A DNA stretch of 64,000 bases from CAYLJJ01 sp964384025 (GTDB taxonomy: Bacteria; Myxococcota_A; Bradymonadia; UBA7976; UBA1532). Location of the stretch: contig CAYLJJ010000012.1 in assembly GCA_964384025.1 (NCBI GenBank), positions 1-64,000 of the forward strand. Direction: 5' to 3'. A program made the position numbers and the translations under genes. The notes beneath the pieces are model-generated. The model had not been told where the DNA came from. It saw only the letters and a list, made by a program, of their open reading frames with translations, and made no database searches. This document shows, piece after piece, positions 8,163 to 16,800 of the stretch (position 1 is the first letter of the stretch; every line of letters begins with the position of its first letter).

Positions 8163-9005
8163 ATGTCTCTTCAAAAACAGGGTGCTCTCTTCTCTCTCCT
8201 CTTCCTCTTTGCTTGTAGTGTTGACGTGGAGCCTGACTCCAAATCGGGTGAAGATGGAGAGTCAAGCGGCGCCAAGCAACTCTTCCTGGACAAGCTCACG
8301 GATGATTTTCTCAGCGCCGAAGATGGTGATGCGACAGACTGGAAATATTTTAAATTGAGAGAACCTGGTTATCTCACTGTTACAGTTTATTGGGATAATA
8401 AAAACATCGCATCAACCATCGATATTTATGACGCATTCAAGGTCCCAATCGATTCTCGATTACATACACCGAAAATGGAGAAGGACAAAATGGAGGTTCG
8501 CGCAGAGGATGGGACCCATTTTGTTCGCCTCCAGGCGAAAGAGAGCGAAAGTGTTTATACAATCGAGGCCAAATTTCAGCCCTTTGATTGGAAAGGAGAT
8601 ACAGGGCCGAAGCCTGTAGGCGGAGGTGCCATCATCTTAGATGAGTTTCCCTCCGATCCCATATCTGTCAGGGATCGACGGCGACCTGGAATTCAGGGAG
8701 GACGACGCCCCTCTGGTGGTCGTAAAACGGCTCGGCCTGTAGCTAAGATCCAAGCGATTCAAGGGACAATCGTACGTGTAACTCCTGGCGCTCGAAAACG
8801 CTCTACGGTCCTCAGCATTCGCATAGGGGTTCAGAATCATGGGGTGAAGAAAGGGGCTCAAGGCGAAATCATGGACGGTTCGAGCACCTTAAAAGGGGGA
8901 CGGTTCCAAATCATGAACGTGCGAGGCCAGATCGCCACCGCTGAGACACACCTTAAAAAGAATCAGATTGCCCATCATAGGCGGGTCAGGATCTTCAGTC
9001 GATGA
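8163..9005 (+). CDS. Lipoprotein, first of a tandem paralogous pair
   Basis: About 280 residues starting at ATG 8163; an upstream TTG (8139) is less likely because the signal peptide SLQKQGALFSLLFLFACS starts right after this ATG. The lipobox is LFAC. After an acidic linker comes a domain with the pattern LxDKLTDDFLSAEDGDATDW followed by beta-rich sequence, like the pre-peptidase-type domains of secreted proteins in this group. A basic linker (about residues 175-205) leads to a C-terminal beta domain, IQGTIVRVTPGARKRSTVLS. The same architecture is repeated in the next gene, which overlaps it by ATGA. No function is evident. It is divergent from the eCIS operon, but a link to it is only a matter of position. 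Confidence 0.85.
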   Translation: MSLQKQGALFSLLFLFACSVDVEPDSKSGEDGESSGAKQLFLDKLTDDFLSAEDGDATDWKYFKLREPGYLTVTVYWDNKNIASTIDIYDAFKVPIDSRLHTPKMEKDKMEVRAEDGTHFVRLQAKESESVYTIEAKFQPFDWKGDTGPKPVGGGAIILDEFPSDPISVRDRRRPGIQGGRRPSGGRKTARPVAKIQAIQGTIVRVTPGARKRSTVLSIRIGVQNHGVKKGAQGEIMDGSSTLKGGRFQIMNVRGQIATAETHLKKNQIAHHRRVRIFSR

Positions 9006-9862
9006 GCAGCAAACCATTTCTGTATCTCATGCCCAGCTTTCTTCTGGCATGTGGACCCATCGCTCAAGAGTTGGACAGCAATACAGGAGGGGACTCTGCA
9101 CGAGATCGCGCCCTGGCGGTCTTTGTAAGTCACCCTCTCACCGACGCTCTTGAGCCTGAAGAGGGAGATCATACAGACTGGAAATATATCGATGTGATGG
9201 ATAAAGGGCTCTTGCGCCTGAGCATCTCCATCGACACCCCCCATCGCCTTCAAAATGGGAAGATCAGCTTCCATAACGAGTTTGGAGAGCTGCTTGAACA
9301 GCGTCGCATCCTCGCCAACCAGCCCAACTACTCCTTTGAGAAGGAAGTTGAGAAGAGCCCAGCCAAGTTTTTCCTGCGCTTCTTTGCGCAAGAGGGCAAA
9401 TCGGTCTATAGCGTCGGTACTACCCTCGCCCTGGCGGCTAAACCTCCACCCAAGGTTATCTATCAAAGCCCTCCACCACCCTCCCCAGCTCCTCCAAAAA
9501 AACCAATCAAGAAAAAATTGAGCAGTCGGGAATATTGTAAGAAATTCCCGAGGCGCAAGAGGTGCAAACGACGACCTCCCCCTCCTCCTCCCCCTCCCCC
9601 TCCTCCCCCATCCATAGTTCAGGTAGAGGGCATAATCATGCGTGTCACTCCTTCAGAGGATGGCAGGTCGGTCACCATCGCCGCGCGAATCAGGGGCAAA
9701 GTAAGGAGCGGTGCGCGAGGACAGGTCTACCGTAATGGTAAGGCCCTAACAGGCGGCTCCTTCCGCGTCAAAAAGGTCAGGGGTCCCCTCATCACCGCTC
9801 GGGTCAATCTCCCCGAGGGTCGCTTCTCTGGACGCACCACGGTGAAGATCAACGGTGGTTGA
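9002..9862 (+). CDS. Lipoprotein with polyproline linker, second of the tandem pair
   Basis: A 286-residue lipoprotein with signal KPFLYLMPSFLLAC (lipobox LLAC). It repeats the layout of its neighbour: a domain with HPLTDALEPEEGDHTDWKYI (about residues 43-155), a linker, and a C-terminal beta domain VEGIIMRVTPSEDGRSVTIA (about residues 210-286). The linker here is an Arg/Lys cluster followed by twelve prolines in a row, encoded near 9575-9610. Start and stop overlap the neighbour by four bases, so the pair is translationally coupled. The two probably arose by duplication. Function unknown; an envelope-anchored binding role is only a guess. Confidence 0.85.
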   Translation: MSSKPFLYLMPSFLLACGPIAQELDSNTGGDSARDRALAVFVSHPLTDALEPEEGDHTDWKYIDVMDKGLLRLSISIDTPHRLQNGKISFHNEFGELLEQRRILANQPNYSFEKEVEKSPAKFFLRFFAQEGKSVYSVGTTLALAAKPPPKVIYQSPPPPSPAPPKKPIKKKLSSREYCKKFPRRKRCKRRPPPPPPPPPPPPSIVQVEGIIMRVTPSEDGRSVTIAARIRGKVRSGARGQVYRNGKALTGGSFRVKKVRGPLITARVNLPEGRFSGRTTVKINGG

Positions 9863-10850
9863 TCCCCCTGAGGGAACCCATCTAAGAGGGCTGGAGCCCG
9901 GTTGGCTCCTAGAGGTGGATCCTGGCTCTTCAGGGATGCGCTTGGATCGTTTCATCGCCGCTCGCGTTACGCGCCTCTCTCGAACGCGAGCAGCTCGACT
10001 CAAAGTCAAAGATCTGAACCAACCCCAACGGCGCTTAAAGAAGGCCAGCCGAATCTGCGCAGGTCAACAGCTCTGGGTCCAACGTCCCCTCCCAGAGGAG
10101 GCGCAGATTTACAGCAAGCCAGAGCTGATCTTTAAGGATGATGAGTTGCTGGTTCTCAACAAAGGCCCCGACTTAGCAGTTCACCCTACCGCGAGCCGCT
10201 TTAGGGCCACCGTGACCCATTTTCTGGCCCAGGTCTGGCCAAGCGCCGGGCCTGCTCACCGTATCGACGTAGAGACCTCAGGGCTCCTCCTCTGTGGGCG
10301 AAGCCCTGAAGTGACTCAGGTGCTCACGCGGGCATTCTTAGAGCAGCGTGTCCAGAAGCGTTATCTGGCGGTGGTGGAGGGGCAGCCTCCAGAACGCTGG
10401 GAGTCTCAGCAAGCCCTGGGCTTTGATAAGCGCAGCGCTGTGCACCTCAAATATGGTCCAGGAACGCTCCCAGCCCACACCCGCTTTCAAGTTCTTCGGC
10501 GGGGGCCTCAGCGAGCTTTGCTGGAGGCTCAACCTCTCAGCGGCCGCCAGCATCAGATTCGCGTTCATCTCTCTTTGGCGGGCTTTCCTATCGTGGGAGA
10601 CAAGCTTTATGGCCCTGACGAGGCTCTCTTCTTAGCGAACCTAGAGCGCCCTCTCCTCGCTCAGGAGTTGCAGCGCCTGGGCTGTTCACGTCAGGCACTT
10701 CACGCCTGGAGGCTCTCTTTTGATTGGAAAGGAATAGAGCAGCGCTTTGAAGCACCTTGGCCTCAAGATTTGGAAGCTTTGCTCCATGTTTCGGCGGGAT
10801 GTGTTGCTGAAAGTAGAGCAACTGATGCAGGTAGAACAGATCCTCACTGA
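9855..10850 (+). CDS. RluA-family 23S rRNA/tRNA pseudouridine synthase
   Basis: About 331 residues. An S4-like RNA-binding segment begins near GMRLDRFIAARVTRLSRTRA (residues 27-46). The catalytic RluA domain follows, with PAHRIDVETSGLLLCGRS containing the catalytic Asp of the HRxDxxTSGLLL motif, KRYLAVVEG, and the C-terminal GRQHQIRVHLSLAGFPIVGD. It isomerises uridine to pseudouridine in rRNA or tRNA; RluC/RluD type is likely but the target cannot be told. The GTG start at 9855 overlaps the lipoprotein stop by eight bases; a start nearer the S4 domain is possible. Its 3' end overlaps the convergent pentapeptide gene by seven bases. Confidence 0.93.
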   Translation: MVDPPEGTHLRGLEPGWLLEVDPGSSGMRLDRFIAARVTRLSRTRAARLKVKDLNQPQRRLKKASRICAGQQLWVQRPLPEEAQIYSKPELIFKDDELLVLNKGPDLAVHPTASRFRATVTHFLAQVWPSAGPAHRIDVETSGLLLCGRSPEVTQVLTRAFLEQRVQKRYLAVVEGQPPERWESQQALGFDKRSAVHLKYGPGTLPAHTRFQVLRRGPQRALLEAQPLSGRQHQIRVHLSLAGFPIVGDKLYGPDEALFLANLERPLLAQELQRLGCSRQALHAWRLSFDWKGIEQRFEAPWPQDLEALLHVSAGCVAESRATDAGRTDPH

Positions 10851-13800
10851 CCTTCAACTGGAGGTTCTTCTTCGACCTCGATTCCTCCAGAGAAGAGGCC
10901 ACAGCCTTCTTCTCCAGCGCTGATACGGCAACGCCCCTCCTCATCGCGATGAGGACAGAGGGTGTCAGGGCTGAGGAGCGCCTGCTCCTCCTGGAGAAGA
11001 GGGCTCTCCAACTCCCAGTCGTTGCCACAGAGCAGGGCCCCGCTGAGTTGAACTTGAACAAACAGGCTGGGTAAGCCGCGCGCATCGCTTAGATCCGCGC
11101 GGCTGAGCTGGGTTTGGTTAAGTTGAGCCCCGTGAAAGCTGCTTTCTCGTAGGTTGGCCCCGCTGAGATCGCTGCGCAGCAACTGAGCCTGCACCAGCGA
11201 GGCCCCTTGGAGTTGAGCGCCCATGAGCGAGCTGTCGGTTAAGAAGCTGCTCTGGAAGCTGGCGCGCTCTCCCTGGATGCCCACAAGGCGGCTCTGCTCC
11301 AAGTGAGCTTCGCTCAAATCAGCACGGCTGAGATCAGCTCCTGAGAGGTCGGCGCGCTGAAGTCGAGCCCCTCCATCTAGGCGAGCATCGACCAACCTAC
11401 TCTCTTGTAGTTGGAGATCCTGAGCCTGAACCCCGGTCAGCTTCGCGCCGCTGAGATCTGCTCCTCGCAGTTGGCTGTGGTTCAAGGTGGCCTCGTCTAA
11501 GCGGGCGTCGTTAAGCTTGGCCCCTTGAAGCTGTGTTCGATTGAGCTGAGCCTCTCTAAGATCTGCGCCGCTGAGATCAGCCCCCTGAAGCTGAGCGTCG
11601 TTCAAGATCGCTCCCTCCAGGAGCGCACCCTGGAGTTGAAGCTCTGGGGCGACAAGCTCGCTGAGGTCAGCCTCTCTGAGATCGGCGGCTCTGAGATCGA
11701 CCCCCTCCATCAAGACCCCCACAAAGCGCGCTCCTCTCAGCTGCGCGCTCTGCCCCTCATCGGGGCCGAGTTGAATCTCTCTTAACTCGCTCCGGCTCCA
11801 GTCCTCTACGGCGTTGAGGTTGAGACCCCGTAGATCGAGGCTCTCCAGACGAGCGCAAGCTAGGCTGCTGGGAGGAGCGCTGTGTAAGACGGCCTCAAGC
11901 TGCTCTCCTCGGTAATGTCCCTGCTCATCTAGGGCGCTCAAGATCCAGGGCATCTCCGGGTTGGCTTGCACATCTGTGAGCAGAGCCCCCTCAAAGCGAG
12001 CATGGCAGTAGTCAACTCCCCTGAGGTCAACCCCCTCAAGGAGAGCATCTCCCAGATCAGCCCCCCCCATCAAACAGGGATCTTCAGGCGTGGCGAGGGC
12101 GCCCATAAGCTGAGCACCTTTGAGATCAGCACCCCTGAGATCAGCGCCAGCCAGGAGCCCCGCTTCAGCTCCACCCAGACGCGCTCCTGAGAGGAGCGCT
12201 CTCCACATCCGCGTGCCCCTAAGTCGTGCGCCCTCTAGATCTGCGCCGCTCATCTCCGTTTCGCTGAGATTTAAGCCCTCTAAGCGAGCCTCTCTGAGCG
12301 TGGCTCCAGAGAGCTGAGCGCCTAAGAGTTGGGTCTCGCGAAGATCACAGCTGGAGAGCACCGCTTCAGTGAGCTGTGTGGCCCTGAGATCTGCTCTCTG
12401 GAGAAGCGCTCCTCTCAGATCGGCGGCTCTCAAATCTGTGACTCGTAAATCTAAGCCCCAGAGATCTGCCGAAGCGGCTTGTACCTCGGAGAGATCTGCG
12501 CCTCCCAAGAGGGCAGGTTGGCAATCTGGGCTCGCCAAGGTGTTGGCGCAGAGAGAGGGGAGGTTGCAGCAGCCAAAGCGGGCCTGTTCTAGGACTGCTC
12601 CTGAGAGATCTGCTCCTGAGAGATCCGCTCCGCGCAGTTCGCTATTGGAGAACTGTGCCTCGCTTAGATCGGCTCCTCTGAGATCAGCTCCAGAGAGCTG
12701 AACCGCTCCCAGAGCTTGGCTGAGGTTGAGCCCTCGAAGCTGAGCACCCCTCCAGAGGACCCCATCCAGGTTGGCCCTCTCTAGGTTGGAGCCTTCCAGC
12801 CTCAGCGCCCCCTGGGTGGCGCTACAGCCTCCAGCAGCGCAGGGGTGAGCTTGATCGCAGCCGGAGCCATCTCCGCAGCGACCATCCCCTGCCCAGCTTC
12901 CGATAAAGCTGAGGCCGCTCAGCTCCAGGTTGCGAGCGTCTAGAGCAGTCATATTGAGGTGCTGAAGCTCGGCTCCTTCCAAGAGCGCGACGCGACCTTC
13001 AGCGGTGTCATAGAGAGAGCCCTCCGTGAGATCTGCCCCGCTGAGATCTACCTCGCTGAGATCAGCCCCTCCCATACGCGCTCTCCTGAGAAGGCTGCCG
13101 CTGAGATCAGCGCCCCTAAAGTCAAGCTCTCGTAGGTCCAGATTGGAGAGGTTAAACCCTTGAAGATAAGCGCCTTGAAGATCTTGGATCGCCCCTGTCT
13201 GGATCAGGGCCAACAAGCTCTCAGCCCTGAAGCGTCCCTCCTCATCAAGCCCTCCACGGACCCAGGCAGGCAGCTCTGGGAGCAGATCAAGCTGAGCGCC
13301 TTCCAGCTCAGCGCGCCTCCAAGAGATTCCCCCTAAGAGAGCAGCTCTGAGATCTGCTCCGTTAAGCTGGGCTCCCTGAAGCTGGGCTCCCTCTAAGCGT
13401 GCCCCCCTCAGGTTTGCTCCTCGCAGATCTGCGCCTCGCAGATCTACATCCCTGAGGTCACGGCCCTCAAGATCAACGCCCCGAAGTTGGGCCCCTGGCT
13501 CAAGGAGGTGATTGATCCCCCAGAGTTGACAGTTGGGCAGATCCGCTCCTGTGATGGAGCAGTCTCCGTTCTCATCCTGGGGAGGGCAGGTGGTGTCAAC
13601 GTCGATGAGCACCCCGACCCAGTCGGCGGGAGGGTTGAGGACACCCCATTGAAGCCCACAGAGGTTACTGCCAGAGAAGTCAGCCCCTAAGATCGCCCCA
13701 GGGATCCCTCGCGCTCGGCTGAGATCGGCCCCTCGAAAGCTGACCTGGCTGAAAGTCGCCTCGCTGAAACTGGCCCCTATCAAGTTGGCTCCCTCCAGAT

Positions 13801-16800
13801 TACCCCCCGTCAGCATCGTTCGGATCAACCGCGCGCCGCTGAGATCTGCTGCAGTCAGGCTGGCTTCCAAGAGGAGCGTCTCTACAAAGAGAGCATTGCT
13901 TAGGACGCTTTGAGCGAAGCTTGCCCGTGTTAGGTTGGCTTGGCTGAAGTCTGCTGCGACGGCATCAATATTATCCAGACGAGCTTCTTCAAGCTGAGCG
14001 CCCAGGAGGGAGGCCCCAGCGAGGGAAGCACCAGGGAACTCTGCGTGATTCAACAGGGCGCCATCTAGGGTGGCCCCTCGAAGGTTGGCCTCATCAAAGC
14101 GCGCTCTCGTTAGGTTGGCGTTGGCTCCGAGGGTGGCTCCAGAGAGGTTTGCTTCTACAAAGAGAGCCCCCTCCGCCTCAGCGAAGGGGATGATTCGAGC
14201 ATCGCTGAGGTTGCTTTCGCTCAGATCAGCCCCGGTCAGAGTGCCCAGAGTGCTCCCTGAGAGGTTTGTCCCGCGCAGATTGGCGCCGCTTAGATCGATA
14301 GCGCTCAAATCCAAACCAGAGAGATCAACTCCCTGGACCTGAACATTAGGCTCTAGGTGAGGAATGCCAAAGAGCTCACAGCTCCCCGCAATGGCTCCTG
14401 TCATAGGGCACTCACCGTTCTCATCCTTATCGGGGCAGACGGTCCCAGGGCTGATGATGACACCATCCCAGTTGGCGGCCTCATCCCACTTCCCCCAGCG
14501 GGTTCCACAGAGATTGGCGTCTGAGAGATCGAGCCCCTGGAAGATCTCTGGACGGCCTCGGGAGTCGGAGAGATCGGCGGCTGAGAGCACGGCGTTCTCA
14601 AAGTTTGCTCCGCTCAGGCTGGCCTCCTTGAGGACCACGCTCCCCATCTGAGCCCTTTGCAGGGTAGCGCTCAGCAGGCTCATCTTCCCCATCCCTGCCC
14701 CGGTCATCTCTGCGTCGCTGAAGTCGGCCCTTGAGGCGTTGGCGCTCTCAAACTTAGCCTCATTGAGCAGGGCCTCTTGAAAGTTGGTGCCGGTGAGCAG
14801 GGCGTTGGAGAAGTCAGCCCTTGAGGCGTTGGCCCTTTGCAGCCGCGCGCCGGCGGGCCGCGCCCCTTTGAAGGTGGTGTTGAAGAGGGTTGCCTCCTCC
14901 ATCTTGGCTTCATTGAGCAGGGCGTTGCTCATCTCTGCTCTGCTGAGATCAACCCCTCTAAGATCTGCGCGCAGGAGGGTGCTCCCCATAAAATTGGGGG
15001 TGATCAGCTCCACCCCTTGAAAGTCAGAATCAGAGAGATCCGCAGCCCCAAAATCGACCTTCTCTGCTCGCGCGCTTACAAAAGAGGCACCCTGAACTTG
15101 GGCCCCCTCAAAGCTGACCTCTAAGAGCTGGGCGTGATCAAAGCGAGCACCCTGAAGTTGAGCTTGCTGCCCCTCCAGGGTTTTAAAGCTTATCTTCTCA
15201 AGAGAAGCGCGGCGAAAATCGATCCCCACAGGCAGCTGCGCCCCATCCAGGCTGGCCTCTTGGAAGCGCGCACAGAAGAACTCACGCGGGGGCGTCTCTC
15301 CCTTAAGACGATCGATGAGGTTTTGCTGTCGCCAGGCTCCATCCTCTCCCAAGCCCTCCAGAAGCCAAGGCAGGGCCTCGTTGGCGCGAACATTGACGAG
15401 CACGCTGCTCTCGAAGCGCGCTCGGCAGTAATCCACGAAGCGCAGATCAACCCCCTCCAGGCGAGCCTCGCTGAGATCCGCCTCTATCATCAGGACAGGC
15501 GCCTCCAGGCTGCCCATCGGTCCCAGGATGGTGGAGAGGCTCAAGTTGGCGTTGGAGAGATCAGCGTTCTCAAAGTTAACCTCTTCCAGCCAAGCCGCGC
15601 TGAGATCTGCGCCCCGAAGATCGGCCCCGCTGAGATTGGCTCTGGTGAGGGTCACTCGGTTCATCGAAGCATCCTTAAGGATTTGCCCCTCTAAATCGGC
15701 GTTGTCCATCAGGGCGCCTGTCATTAAGGCGGTGGTGATGCGCGTGCTGCGTAGGTCCAAGCCGCTCAGCTGAGCTTGAACCAACTGAGCCCCCCGAAAA
15801 TCGGCCCCATCCATCAAGGCCCCTGACATACGCGCTGCAGAGAGGAGGATCCCTCGAAAGTCCACCCCGGTGAGATCACTGGGCTGAAGGCGCCCTGGGC
15901 GAAAATCTCCCCGCGTAAAGTCGGCCTCTCGAACCCGCGCAGGTTCACACTCAGGGAGCGCCTCGATAGAGCCACACTCCAGACAACAACCCAGCAGGAC
16001 CCCACGAAGATCGGCATCCATCAAGCGGGCTCGTTCTAGGGTAGCGTTGCGGAAGTTGACCTGGGAGAGCAGAGCGGCGCTTAGATCTGCTCCAGCCAAG
16101 TTAGCCCCTGAGAGATCTTGACTCTCCAGCCTCGCTCCGCTGAGGTTGGCCTCCTCCATCTTGGTCTCTCCGCTGAGCCGGGCCTTGTGAAGATCAGCGC
16201 CTTTGAGGTTGGCTCCGGTCAGATCTGTCCCTCGAAGATCACTGCCCGCGAAGTTGGCCTCCTCAGCGCTGGCGCCGTTCATCTCCGCCTCAGAAAGATT
16301 CGCGTTGCTGAGATCAGCGCCATCCATCTTGGCATCTTTGAGGTTAGCTCCCGCTAAGCTGGCCCCGTTGAGGTGGGCCGCGCTCATATCCGCCCCCTCC
16401 AGATTGGTCTGCTTGGGGGGATCATTGGGGCGACACTGGGTACCATCCAGGCAGGGACGATCTGGATCCTGGCAGCCTTCCCCAGAACCATGACAGCTCT
16501 TATCTGAAGTAAAAACATCCTGCATGTTGGCTTCTTGCAGGTTGGCATTTTGAAGATCTGCGTCGCTCAGATTGGCGCCCTGAAGGTTAGCACCTTGGAG
16601 GTTGGCCCCCTCCTCTGTCTCCTCGTCGTAGAGATCCGCGCCGCTCATCTCTGCCTCCGAGAGATCTGCTCCTTGAAGATTGCTGCCCTCCATGGCGCTG
16701 CCTGAGAGCTGGCTGCCGCTCAGGTTGGCCTCCTGCATATCTTTTCCAGAGAGATCAGCCTCTTGGAGATCTGTATCCTGGAGGTTGGCGCCTTGCAGCT

